NCBI GenBank assembly: GCA_916613615.1
Contig: OU744726.1
Coordinates: 69,336,764 to 69,400,763, forward strand
Length of the DNA stretch: 64,000 bases
Origin: Steromphala cineraria
Lineage: Eukaryota; Mollusca; Gastropoda; Trochida; Trochidae
Reading direction: 5' to 3'
Shown: positions 10,108-22,090 of the stretch, one piece after another
Layout of the letters: each line of letters begins with the position of its first letter
Numbering within the stretch: position 1 is the stretch's first letter
Translations under genes and position numbers: made by a program
The notes under the pieces: model-generated
The model's input: only the letters and a program-made list of their open reading frames with translations
What the model was told of the DNA's origin: nothing
Database searches by the model: none

Positions 10108-12309
10108 ACGCTTTAGGTGTAGCTACTTTCAGCCCGCACTAGTTTCACTGGTTTTGACTCACAAATCCTTCACATGCAGAACGCAATGAAAAGTCCTGTT
10201 TTTTGTTCCAAAGTTTACTGCTCCAAGATTCGCATACATTACAGATACATCTCGCAGTCATATTGCAACATATGCAACTTGGACCGTCAAAAAACAGTTC
10301 ATATCCAGGGATATATAATGTGATAACACACATCGCACATGGCTACAGAAAACGGACGTACAATCGCAATGCTTCAAATTAGAGCACACCCTTTCGCGTC
10401 ACACTGAGCAAAGGGAAGTAACTCTGTCAATCGTAAATTCTACCGCTACAAAATAAATGCTAAAACGACTACAGTTACATTAGGTGTGCAACCAGTAAGT
10501 CGTCTGCAATGACGAGCAATATTTTTTTTTTTTTTTGCCGAGCAATATTGATTTTATGCCTGGTTAAATAATCCGATGTTACATTGTTTTGTGTGCCTAA
10601 CTTCTGTTTATTAAACTTTTAGCAGATTGCAATGTATGATACAATGGATATATCGGCATAATTAAACCAACGGATATATTTGGTATCTGTTGGACGTGGT
10701 TAGGAGTCATATACGATACCGACCTCAATTTAACAGATCAAGGTCGGAACTTTTTTGAAAATTCTGATGACGTCACATGCGTTAAGATTTTGTTCGTTCT
10801 TAGTAATGCGGTGAGACATACAAATATAAATGATCTATTGCAAAACATTTACCTAAGAAATTACAACAAAATCGTAAGTTCTTTAGCCATATATTTGACC
10901 AAGCAGTGTCAGCACTCTGCTACCTGGGTCGATTAAAATTGACCGAAAAATCTTGTGGTGCTAAAGGCAGTCAAGTTTCATGTCCAAACACCTCACGTAC
11001 CCATCTTCAGTGTTCTTTTCTTTAGGCTTGTTTAGTTTGGATTAGAAAATTCCACAGGCTTTCTTCTGGTGTAGCTCTCTGTTAAAGTTCGTTGTTTCAA
11101 CGCAACCTGCTATAGGGGCTGAAAGTCTTGTTCCGTACGACCTTCATCTTTGACTTCCGGAGAATGACTAAACAGCTCCGTGCTTGACGCGCGGCTGCGC
11201 AAAGCTGCGCTTTATTGCATCATAACGCGAAACGGTTCCCAGTCTCTGCGCTATGTTTTATCGTAGACTTATGACAATAGTTCTATCTTTATTCATCAAT
11301 AAACAATGGTTTATTGTTTTTATTTTAGTTGTTATCACTTTAGCAGTGAACACTTATGCCATTTTAATTGATTTTCTGCAAGTTTTGTTTACAGTCAATT
11401 TGCACTTTCGTTAAAATTCCGATGTTACTAGCGTGTTTTCTAACACTATTTTACACAGATTCTAAATAAGGCTTAGCCTACTGTTTCGATTCACACACTC
11501 AAACGGAATAACTATAGTCCGAATTGGCTTACAAATGTATTTTTCTCATGTATAAGAATCTTTTAAAAAAAACAAATTGTGTGTGTATAAGAATCGATTC
11601 ATTTGAATAAAGTTTTAAATATGGTGTAGTTGAGAGTGTAGCTAAATTTAATATCTGGGTACTGTGGTGGTTTCAAAAACGTTTTAGAAGGACACAATGG
11701 AAAGGACAGCATAGCGTTCATTTTCTATGAAAATTGTTAAATTTCAAAATCGATCAAACTCTTTTGAGGTTGTTTTATAAAACTATTTAAAAGTGGTAAC
11801 TTTTAATTTCTTTAGTTTGAACAGAAACCTGTCTGTTCAGATTTCAAAAACCGTCAAGACGGCTTAGTTAAGAAACAATATTGGAGTTTATATTGAAAAA
11901 AATATCCCATGCAAATCTATCTATTAGTCTATCTAATCTAACATGCAAATTCAAACAGTTATAGATGTCATGTCAACATGTCTGTATTGTGTATTTCAAA
12001 ATATGATTAAGAGTATATTTCGTTTCGACCTGGCACAGGAAATTGAATGGACGGGTTTATACAAAAAGCCTTTAAATCTGTTTGATACTGGACGATATGC
12101 CCAGAACCTTGCACGTTTTTCATTGAGCTTCTCGCAGGTAAACTGTTTAAATAATAGAACTCTCCAAATATTTTACAGATCAATATTTAATATTCCTTAT
12201 TCATTCTATATAAAGTAAACAATGAATACATTTGTATAAATATTAATACATGAAGCCTAATCACATTTCGTCAGATCTACTAAGTGGACTTTTGACGTTT
12301 GTTTAATTA
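10108..12309. other. intergenic, nothing recognised
   Basis: AT-rich with a short GC-richer patch near 11,150-11,250. The plus open frame at 11,943-12,218 (91 codons) has no recognisable domain, start context or splice partner, and I do not call it a gene. Confidence 0.5.
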
Positions 12310-13430
12310 ATGTATGCTATATTTTAAGTAAAAGTATCCTGAATATCAAATCCAATCGACCCGCCACCTACGACAACCAAAGATCATCCTTTCGCTACCA
12401 CTCGCGGGAGATATTGCATCTTGAGCCTGGTGCTGACGTTGCTCTTTAATCTGTCCTGTATGACTGTTATATGCTATCTTAAAGATGTCCTGAATATCAC
12501 GCAACATCTACTGTGATAACTTGATTGATAGGTCAATCCTTAATATCACGCCATTGTTTATATCACCTGTGATAATTTGATCGATAGGTCACCCTGTCCA
12601 GTGTTATCATTACATTACTTCGTGATATCTATCTCTCATTGCCAGGAGAACTATGTATTGTATAAATGTGATTGGTAGCAACTCATAATTTTGCTTCACA
12701 TCGTTACGCCGATTATAGATCACACCAGCTTGGTTACTGTCACTGTCACGTTAACACTTGACCTGAATGTCTCGAAACAGATAACAAACAACAATCACAA
12801 TGTTTGTTTCAAAGGGGTCGATACCAGTGCAAATGATTTCCATTCTTAACTTCATCAACACTTATTACCTTTCGGCTTGCGACAGAGCAAGTTAAATAGC
12901 ATTTGTCTTTTAATCACAAACCAGTGAACAATCATTTATGTTTATGTCAGCCTTTGGCGGAACACGTAACTTGCACCTGTATGTTATTTAAATACGAGTA
13001 ACATATCAACAATAATGTTCTACTTTTTTGCGTGTCCCTCCGATTATCGTTTTGGCTGTAATGTTTACATATCTTAACGAATCTATTTAGAATGCATCGA
13101 ATATGACATATCTAAGGAGAAGACATTTATGTTTCTCAAAATAGCATTCTCAAATACAGCATAATAATGACTAAGCATGACTAAGCACGTGCAGTATAAT
13201 TATAATCTTGATTAAGTACAACAATGTGAAAGTCTATCATAGTCAACTGATTATTTGACAGTGACAGTAATCCACGTGATGCGATATCTGACGAAAGGTG
13301 TCTCTGAAAATAAGTTATCAGAGGAAAGTAATCAAGGTACATATGTAAGTACAAGTGCAATACTCCCTGTACTTCATTCTTTGTACTTAATTTGCTGAAT
13401 AAAAAAGAATCAGAACAGTTGGTAACTTAA
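12310..13430 (+). repeat. promoter-like repeated block, copy 2 (longest)
   Basis: About 1.1 kb that aligns by eye with 14,690-15,800: AAGTAAAAGTATCCTGAATAT, GACAACCA, CTCGC, GGGAGAT, TATATGCTATCTTA, TGTCCTGAATATCAC, CTGTGATAACTTGAT, ATAGGTCA, AGCTTGGTTACT, TTAACCTTTGACCTGAATGTC and AATCCACGTGA. Its second half also matches 7240-8030. It is an old segmental duplication. Confidence 0.7.
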
Positions 13431-14353
13431 AGGCTTAACTGGCGTTTCACCAGTACAATACCCGTATTCAGAAGAAATAGAAGAGTGGAGGTTAAAAAGA
13501 TGGACACAATTTACAAAACTTTTGAACTCATGATCAGCAACTTAATATATGGCTAAGATATATATTCCCATTTAAAATGAAATTCAGTTTCAACAATAAC
13601 CATGTGGTGTAATGGTGAAATAATGACCTCAGACTGGTGGTTATCACAGATATTCACTCTATCAGCGATCGTTATTTCAACCATAAATCGAAAATGATTT
13701 TGATTCAACTTCGCATTCGCTCCATCGTAACTAATCCTCAGCTCTGTTGATGAAAATGTATCTATAAATGTTTTGTATCATCCTGAACTTATATATACAC
13801 ACTAGCTTTTTTAACTTTTACTCATTTAAAACAAAACGCAGATAGAATAATTTCATATATGCATATATGTATGGATTTGAAAATAAAAAATGTAATTTTA
13901 AATGTGCCTTATGATCAATAAAACTTCAACCGTAAAAAAGACCCAAAAATTTAAAAACGGTTCCAAGAGTCAAGAGTTTTATTTTTTAAAATGAAACAAG
14001 TGATATTTGCCCCATTTCGACAGAGAATAATTACCAACTAAATGGATAACCACTAAGAATTTGTTTGCCTCCCATAGTTTTCTCGGCTCGGTACACAATA
14101 CAAAGTGAACTTTCCAGTCTATATTGACCAACTTCCATTCCATGCATAATCAACTGTTTCTAAATGTCACGTAAAGTTTGTGTTATGCAATATTAAACAT
14201 CAGTTACCAGATATATGTTTTCGACCTGGCAAACGTAAATATTTTATAGATTACTGGCCTTTAAAGAGAGAGAAGAACTTTTAAAACTTGTATTCATTTG
14301 AATTTCTCCTAATAAATATAAAGTTGATGATAAATACATTGTCTTCAGGGGGT

Positions 14354-14605
14354 CAAACATCTCTTTATTGTAACAGATTATCAGTATTCATAGGCAACAT
14401 ATTATGTATCATGCAAAACATCTCTTTATTGTAACTGATTATCAGTAATCATAGGCAAAATATCCTGTATCATGCAAAACATCTCTTTATTGTAACCGGT
14501 TATCAGTAATCATAGACAAAATATCCTGTATCATGCAAAACATCTCTTTATTGTAACCGATTATCAGTAATCATAGGCAAAACATCATGTATCATGCAAA
14601 ACATG
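14354..14605 (+). repeat. 61-bp tandem repeat, about four units
   Basis: Units start at GCAAAACATCTCTTTATTG and contain GATTATCAGTAATCATAGGC and CCTGTATCAT. They are nearly identical to each other, so the amplification is recent. The array sits just before promoter-like block copy 3. Confidence 0.85.
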
Positions 14606-14689
14606 TTGACGGCCATTTTGTATATTAATGTAATACATTACTCGTTCAAAATACGCTCTATTTCACAGATAGGATAGGTGAATCCATTT

Positions 14690-15800
14690 CATGTATGTTA
14701 TCATTTAAGTAAAATTATCCTGAATATGCAATTCAAATGACCCACATCCTGAGACAACCATGCATCACTCTCTCGCTGCCGCTCGCAGGAGATGCCACAA
14801 CCAAGCTTATGTTGTCGCCACTCTTTCTTCGCTTTGTTTAGTCTGGCTGTTTATATGCTATCTTAGAGGTGTCCTGAATATCACTCAACACCCTGTATCT
14901 CCTGTGATAACTTGATAGATAGGTCAACCTGGCAAGTGTTATCGTTACAGTACGTCGTGAAATATAAATCTTCTCAATGCTAGGAAAACCATTTATTATT
15001 TTAATGTGATTTCTTTTATATCAATCTTTTCAAATGAGTTCACAAATTTCCTGAACTAATTAACAAAGATTTAAGATCTAACAAGCTTGGTTACTCTCGT
15101 CACCAGGTTAACCTTTGACCTGAATGTCTCTGAGCAGATTGATACAAATTGATTTTAGTGTTTAAACTTCTTTTCGAAAACTAAATCTTATAACCTTTAA
15201 ATTTTTAAAGGGTAAGAAATTTGCATATATCATTTCCATAACGAACCTTTGACAGGTCCACTCAGTTGGGTAGCCAATAACCAAATCATAAATAATCAAG
15301 ATTATCCAATGACATTTACACAAATACATCTGATGAGCATCCCGATTTTTGGAATCTATTTGAAATTGAGTTTCAAATCAAGATGTTTGGTATCTTAATA
15401 CTGCAAACTGTTTATTTATTATGGACGTTTGCAATGATTTAAAATTATGATAATTAATTCATGATAAATAGTTACAGTTAAGGGTTTGTAATATACTTTA
15501 CACTGAACTTTAGCGAACAAATCTTTTTTAATTTGAAATGATTCAAACCATATTAGCAGAAAGCATGAGGATTAAATACGATCACTTCAATAATACATAC
15601 ATAAACATATATTCAAACATATTGTACACTATCATAGTCAGCTGATATCTGACAGACAGTGATACGAATCCACGTGACGTGATATCAGCTGAGAGGTGTT
15701 GCTGCAAGCAAAGGTTATTACAGAAGATTATCAAGGTAGGTAGAGGTGAAATACTCTTGCTCCTTTGTTTGGTATAGAACAGTTTACAAAAAATCATTGA
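14690..15800 (+). repeat. promoter-like repeated block, copy 3
   Basis: Partner of 12,310-13,430 (see there). It carries AATCCACGTGACGTG, an E-box next to a CRE-like ACGTGACG word that is also present at 7,880. It lies about 3.4 kb upstream of the TRIM start codon. Confidence 0.65.
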
Positions 15801-16148
15801 TTATGTATATAGAATCGATCTACAGATAGCAAAGGAACGCCTCGTTTTTCAGGTATAATTTTGTCAGTGTTTGATTTGGTAGAAAATATATCAGTTTTTT
15901 AAGGAGGATTAAAGGTGTATGATCAGAGAGTAATATATATAGATGTTCGTGGAAATATTCTTAAACCATACTTTATGGAAAAGTAGATTAAGAGACAAAT
16001 TGGAAAGAAAACGATCAATCATTCCCGCATAGGCTATATGCAACATTGTCTAAGGGGGCGTTTTTTGTAGGACAACACCGCCGCAAAATGGACTATTGGT
16101 GTAAACATAAAGGTCTATACTCAAGATAATAAATACAGCTGCGTACCT

Positions 16149-16497
16149 TAAAGGGAGAGTAGCACGTTTTTAGAGTTAAAAAGTTAATGTCTGTAAATAA
16201 AATATTAATGGTTTCAATTGAATTATAATGTCATTAAACCAAATGGAGCTGTAATAAATCAAATATATAATGTAAAGTTTAGCCACATGATTCCTTTTTC
16301 TTACACAAAATTAATTAAAAATGGCCGCCAATGAATTTTATGTGAATCTTTATACTTTGTCTTCTGACTATTGCTGATTGGATTGTGTAATGAGATTTAT
16401 GACTCATTCAAAATAATACATTAAGCAATAACGTACAATTATCAGTGAAAATTTAAAAATCTTAAACTATCCAAAAACGTGCTACTGCCCCTTAAAG
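16149..16497 (+). mobile_element. MITE of the GGGGCAGTAGCACG family, copy 2
   Basis: The left end AGGGAGAGTAGCACGTTTTT follows TTAA; the right end AAAAACGTGCTACTGCCCC is followed by TTAA. Internal words TAATGTAAAGTTTAGCC and ATGGCCGCCAATG are shared with the other copies. It lies head to tail with copy 3, separated by about 63 bp. Confidence 0.85.
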
Positions 16498-16560
16498 TTG
16501 GGGTAGTGGCTCGAGTTCAAAATCCTTTGAAGTTTAATGTTGTCATAACGATATTGTTTT

Positions 16561-16922
16561 AAAGGGGCAGTAGCACGTTTTTCGGGGGAATATAAGGTGA
16601 TGTCAGGAATATGAAAATAAACAGTTCCAATTGAAAGACAATGTATCTAAAGTAAATGAAGCAGTAATAATTAAAATATATAATGTAAAGTTTAGCCATG
16701 CGCTTCCTTTATCTCACACAAAATGAATTAAAGATGTTCACACAAAAATGGCCGCCAAAGGATTTTATGTGAATCCTCATACTTTGTCCTCTGACTATGG
16801 ATGATTGGCTTGTGTAATGAGATTGTTGATACTGTCAATATAATACATTTAGCATAAACTTACAAATTAAAGTGAAATATTCAAAATATAAAATTATCAA
16901 AAAACGTGCTACTGCCCCTTTA
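16561..16922 (+). mobile_element. MITE of the GGGGCAGTAGCACG family, copy 3
   Basis: The best-preserved copy. TTAA then AGGGGCAGTAGCACGTTTTT opens it and AAAAAACGTGCTACTGCCCCT then TTAA closes it. The inside is AT-rich and non-coding, with AATGGCCGCCAAAGG. The length (about 360 bp), TIR and TTAA flanks fit a non-autonomous DNA transposon. The superfamily is uncertain because TTTAAA makes the boundary ambiguous. Confidence 0.9.
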
Positions 16923-17489
16923 AGGTATTAAGCCACTGGTTTTCCATAAAATATGAAACTGGTGACATGTGCTCACTCACCCTTAGTTTGATCACTTACC
17001 TAGTGCTATCTCATGTAGTTTAGATAATAATGGATGTTTCAGCATGCGAAACTTAAATGATATATCTATAACCCATTCTAACGTGACATTAAACTTTGTG
17101 TCCAAGTATTGTTAAATCTAGATGTTGTATTTGTCTATAATAAGTGTTTTTGGGTATCATAATCAAATCAATATAACAGGCCAAAGTCATTGTACTTGTG
17201 CTTATTTTGTTTCTCAGGGAGATTGTATGGAATATTTTATTTGAATTTTAAAAATATTTTCGAAAATATGATCCGATCTGTCTATTTTTCCACGCCAAAT
17301 TTTGATATTCTGTACAATTGACCAAATAAACAATAGTGTTATTTTCCACATGGACAATTGGTGATCCTTTGTCAGTCAGCTGGAGTTCATTGAATGATAT
17401 CCAAACGAAATATGATACTTGCACTAAGATACACTATAACGAGTGAAAAAACTTTAGGTACTCAGCACTTTACGACCCAATTTTGATCT
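16923..17489. other. intergenic, nothing recognised
   Basis: AT-rich sequence between the MITE pair and the C/A-rich tract. No feature supported. Confidence 0.5.
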
Positions 17490-18370
17490 AACACTTGCCC
17501 AACCCACACAAAACCTCCCACCATCCATACCAGCCATACCATATCAGCACCCATACCATCTTCGCAAACCACCTAAACACAATTAGCACCCGCAACATCA
17601 GCCCAACACACCCTACTATCCTTGACATCAGCTACTCAACAAGCACTGCACATATCACCTCATCGCACAGATATATAACTATATTGCCTACAATCCACGC
17701 CACTCCAAAAATTACATATCCCTACAAATAACAATTTACCTACCCCATCAACAACGTCATCACCTGGCCAACAATACAACGATACAACCTATCCCACTTG
17801 CCAACCTATCTACAACGCCAACAACCATTCAAACACAAGATTCAAGATCCCAATCACCCGCCACATCACCTACCACACCACCCACCATAACACCTACAAC
17901 ACAACACGTCACAATACTTTCCCCATCTAACGGCACATCACCTGCAATATCTAACGCAACAGCAATTACCCCATTTTACGGCACATCACCTACAATATCT
18001 AACGCAACATCAATTACCCCATTTTACGGCACATCACCTACAATATCTAACGCAACATCAATTACCCTATTTTACAGCACATCACCTACAATATCTAACG
18101 CAACATCAATTACCCCATTTTACGGCACATCACCTACCATATCTAACGCCACATCAACTACCCCATGTTACGGCACATCACCTACAATATCTAACGCCAC
18201 ATCAATTACCCCATCTTACGGCACATCACCTACAATATCTAACGCCACATCAATTACCATACCAAACCACCTGCCACACTTTCCAATCATAACTACCCTG
18301 TCAACAAGCCGCCAAATTACATCATTTAACATCCGCAACAAAACCTACCCAAGTTCCAACCTCATCACAT
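17490..18370 (+). repeat. C/A-rich, G-poor tract upstream of the TRIM gene
   Basis: Same composition as 8790-9960. One plus frame is open from before 17,710 to a TAG near 18,370 and would encode a Thr/Ser/Pro-rich chain, but I see no start or splice site that would make it a protein. The tract contains the 48-bp minisatellite at 17,931-18,256. Confidence 0.7.
17931..18256 (+). repeat. 48-bp minisatellite, about seven units
   Basis: Units run GGCACATCACCTACAATATC, TAACGCAACATCAATTACC, CCATTTTAC. The period is 48 bp, exactly 16 codons, so one frame reads Gly-Thr-Ser-Pro-Thr-Ile-Ser-Asn-Ala-Thr-Ser-Ile-Thr-Pro-Phe-Tyr repeatedly, each unit with an N-glycosylation-like Asn-Ala-Thr. The units differ by a few substitutions only. 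Confidence 0.9.
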
Positions 18371-18464
18371 AGCTTACCACCTGTCAGATCACAAAAGGCC
18401 ACAAAACATACCATCATGCGCACCTTCAGCTCTGAGAAGAGCCCAGGAGATGCTTTAACTTCAG
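18371..18464 (+). other. possible 5' non-coding exon of the TRIM gene
   Basis: G-containing sequence resumes here and ends in TTCAG followed by GTGAGT, a strong donor site at 18,465. The next strong acceptor, TTCTGCTTCAG, ends at 19,227 and is followed at once by the TRIM start codon. This fits a leader exon and an intron of 763 bp that contains the second C/A-rich tract. The exon start is not defined; transcript data would be needed. Confidence 0.4.
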
Positions 18465-18569
18465 GTGAGTGATCTAGACTTGCTATACTTTAATAGAATT
18501 GGTAGGTCGTCAATTGAATATTTTAGCTTTAGGGTCTGAATGACAGACAATACCTACCCCACCAACCGA

Positions 18570-19210
18570 AAAATGAGCAACCGCACCACTTGCCAAATAG
18601 CTTACCCCACCACCCATCACATCACTTACCCAACCAACTACCACATCACATACCTCTGCTCCACCATCGCCATTTTATAAGCTACCCCAATCACCACATG
18701 TCGTACCCAACTACCCGATTCATCACCTCCCTACCAAAGTACCTGCCACATCACCTACCAAACAACCTACACATTATCCCAACCACCACTCGCCACATTG
18801 CCTACCCCACCACCCACCAATTCACCTGTTTTACCACCCGCCACAATACCTCGTCCACCAACCATCACAATACCTCCAATGTAGACAACAAACCACCAAC
18901 ATCACCTACCCCACATATCGCCACATTACCTACCAAACTATTTGCCTCATCACATACTAAACCACCTGCACATCACCTACTCCAACACTTGCAACGCTAC
19001 CTCAACCACATCACATACCCCATCACCACCCCCACCAACCGTCACACCACCTACCCTACCAACCGTCACACCACCTACCCTACCAACCGTCACACCCTAC
19101 CCACCATCCCACCATCCAGCACATTTCCTACCCAATCAATACAATCCATCATACCACAACAACTATCGTCAAACTCCTCAAAACCAACACCAATCACACC
19201 CGCAAATTAA
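18570..19210 (+). repeat. second C/A-rich tract, probably intronic
   Basis: G-poor, with CACATCACCTAC-like words. It includes three copies of a roughly 28-bp unit ACCAACCGTCACACCACCTACC at 19,035-19,095. The 206-codon open frame here reflects base composition only. Confidence 0.65.
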
Positions 19211-19227
19211 TCCTTTTTCTGCTTCAG

Positions 19228-21511
19228 ATGGACGACGCACTTTCAAAGTTAAACGACAACTTTCTCTCCTGCAACATCTGCACAGAGATATTCAAAGACC
19301 CCTGTACCATCGGGTGTCAGCATACTTTCTGTAAGTTATGTTTAACTCGATACACAAAGATTCGCAGGGAGGCCATTAGTGCGAAATCTATCTTGTGTCC
19401 AAACTGCCGTCAGATGACCAAAGTTCCTCGACCTCAAGAACCAGTGGATCAATGGTCTCATCAGTTTAAGCCAAGTTTCCTCATACAAGGTCTCCTTGAC
19501 ACTTTCACGTCCCAGGGGAGTTCAGGTAATAAGCTTGTTAGTTCATATATTTAGATGCTATATAAGGCAACAGTTTAAAACGAATGAATTTCATACACTC
19601 ACATGATAGGTGAGGTTTTACAATATTTTGACTCAAAGAATTCATGTGAAAATTATTTACGTGTCAAGGGAGTTCAGGCAATTATGTTGTTTGTTAATAT
19701 ATTTATATTTGTATTCAAAGAATAGTTGTATTCAAAGAAAATGCTTAATCCCCTACACCAACTTGGCTTTGTATCATCTACGTGGTTTTCAATTTAAACC
19801 TTCAAATGTCCTGCATCTGTTATACTAAATATTGTATAAATTTTCAGGGCCTGTAGAAAACTGTTGCTTCACTTGTCAGCAGATTGGGAAGACAACACAG
19901 GCCAAATCAGTTTGTGAAGATTGTGTCATCCTGTTGTGTGAAGCCTGTGCTACAATGCATCAAGTCACTCCTGCATTATCAGGTCACGTGATTTCACCTC
20001 TAGGGGCTGGATCAACTCCTAAACTTTATAAACCCAAAGTCATGTGCAAAGAACACAACTGTTTGGTTGCATTTTGCTGCAAAGATTGCCAGAAAGCTGT
20101 TTGCCAGAAATGCTGCATCGTCTACCACAGGAAATGTCACTCTGTTGTCACACTTGAATCAATGATTCCAGAAATGAAACAGGTACTACAGCTGAATAGT
20201 GATCAAATCAACTCCCGTATACAACAGGCAGGAAACACTTTGCAGAGTAGGAGATCTCAAGTGGAGGAAATCACACGACACAAATCTTCTCTGCAGTCAG
20301 AGATCAGAAGAGTCAGTCAGCAGGCCGTGGATCTGATCAGAACAAAGGAGAAGAAACTCCTGGATGAACTAGACACACTCACTGAGAAGCAGACTGGACA
20401 TCTGAGAAGTCAGATAAAGTCTGGAGAAATTGACGTGCAAACACAGCAACAGTACTCAGAGTTCATCAAACAGGTCCTGCAGTCTAACAGTCCCATGGAT
20501 ATGTTTGATATGTACACGCTGTGTCAATCAGGGGAGATAACTGCTGAAAAACAGCCACATGAAATACATGAAGTACAAGCAAAACATGTTTTGTTTGAAA
20601 AATGTCTAGATGTAGATCAACTTGATAAGACCTTCCAACTTGGTCATTTGATGTATGTGGAAGACAAACCATACCAAACCACGTCTACACTTCTCTCTAC
20701 AGTCAGTATTGGAAAAACAGCACCTAAACTTCTCTCTACAGTCAGTACCAGAACAAAGGATGATATAATGACTCCTTGTGTAACTGACATTGAAGTTTTG
20801 AATATCCGCGGATTAGACACATTAGTTATTACTGACAGCTGGAACAACAGTGTAAAGTCCTGTTACACAAAGCAAGGCAAACCTCACTGTACATCTCTCA
20901 AACTTCGTACAGCACCCACTATATTAACTATAACAAAGATAGGCCAGGACAGAGTAGCTGTATCACACAACAGTATTGAAGTGATCAAGCTGACTCCTGA
21001 CCCAGTCCTGGTTTCCTTAATCAAAACAAAGAAGAAGTACACATGTCTGACCGCTCTCAGTGACACGACTCTGGCTGCAGGTTGTATAGATCCTCCCAGT
21101 ATTGACGTCCTGGATCTGTCAGGGAGAGTCCTGAGATCTGTGATCACACCAAGCACTGGTCAGCAGCTGATACAGTACCCATTGTACATGTGTACAACAC
21201 GTCAGGGTCACATTGTAGTGACAGATGATATATCACGTTCTGTCTACTGTGTAACACAGCAGGGTAAGGTTGTGTACACATACAAGCTGGGAGTGAAAGA
21301 TTATGGTGTAACAACTACAGACACTGGTTCTGTTCTCGTGGCTGATTTGAGTAACAACAAGATCATTCAGCTGACAGAGAGAGGGGAGTATGCCAGAGAT
21401 CTTCTGACTGAACAAGATGGGATTGTTAGACCAGTGGGAGTATGTGTACACGGGAACAAACTGTATGCTACAGGAGGATATGTGGGAAATATCAATGTAT
21501 ATCAATTGTGA
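19228..21511 (+). CDS. TRIM-type RING/B-box E3 ubiquitin ligase, two coding exons
   Basis: Predicted protein of 653 residues from exons 19,228-19,525 and 19,848-21,511. The intron of 322 bp has donor CAG/GTAATA and acceptor ATTTTCAG, and the frame joins across a Gly codon. Residues 15-61 form a RING finger (C15, C18, C30, H32, C35, C38, C57, C60). Residues about 105-147 are a B-box 1-like Cys/His cluster and 166-197 a B-box 2 ending in HRKCH. About 206-314 is a predicted coiled coil. About 384-653 has repeated short beta-strand units like the NHL or six-bladed propeller of TRIM2/3/71-type proteins, without a confident NHL signature. By family knowledge the RING recruits E2 enzymes and the coiled coil dimerises. 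Bivalves hold many such genes, often linked to innate immunity. The substrate is unknown. The ATG follows directly on a strong acceptor, so a leader exon is likely. The frame is intact. Confidence 0.9.
19526..19847 (+). other. TRIM intron with a decayed copy of the exon 1 end
   Basis: Within the intron, 19,656-19,700 repeats the last bases of exon 1 and the donor region (19,504-19,548): CGTCCCAGGGGAGTTCAG/GTAAT becomes CGTGTCAAGGGAGTTCAG/GCAAT, and the following GTTAGTTCATATATTTA is also echoed. The duplicated donor has GC instead of GT. Confidence 0.7.
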
Positions 21512-21653
21512 ATCTCTTATTGAGAATTGCATTATCTGATTGATCCTTAGATGATGTTCAGATAATTATGCGTTTTAAAGATAGTTACAAAATTTTATTC
21601 GTTTGATAATGATATTAGATGCAGACAAATTATGTTATTTCAATTAATATAAT

Positions 21654-21659
21654 AATAAA
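21654..21659 (+). terminator. polyadenylation signal for the TRIM gene
   Basis: AATAAA, 142 bp after the stop codon, in AT-rich sequence. A second AATAAA lies near 21,977. Which one is used is unknown. Confidence 0.55.
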
Positions 21660-22036
21660 ATGAATATTTCCTATTTAAAAACTGTTAATAATGAGTGCAA
21701 TGTACGGGGATTGGCCAGACTTTCAAACGACAATCTAGATATGGCATAGCAAAATCTTTAACTTTGTTTGAAGAATCAGACATCATTGAATGATATGAAG
21801 CAAATATTGAAAGCAATGACTATTACCCAAACAGAATTGTCATATCTCTGTACATCAATCCACTTAATTGTATAAACATATTCACCAATTATGTAAATAA
21901 TCACTGTCATATCATGCTCTGTATCACTTGCTTGAAAACGGTGTTAGTACCTACACCGAAACGTTGCACTCTTGCAATAAAGAAGTTGTAAATCCATAAA
22001 CTTGTTCTCATTCAAGCAAACGAGTTGTCACTCTTG

Positions 22037-22090
22037 CACTGATTCGCCAGCCGCTATCACAGTGGACACGACGTTGCACGTGCTGCATGC
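22037..22090 (+). repeat. dispersed CACGTG-containing repeat, copy C
   Basis: CACTGATTCGCCAGC, GGACACGACG and TTGCACGTGCTGCATGC. It is related to copies at 1835 and 10,051 and lies about 525 bp downstream of the TRIM stop codon. Confidence 0.6.

Noticed and set aside
18590..19334. Plus-strand frames of 206 and 130 codons before the TRIM gene
   Set aside because: Same compositional effect. The second frame also runs through the acceptor and the start of the TRIM exon in a different phase.
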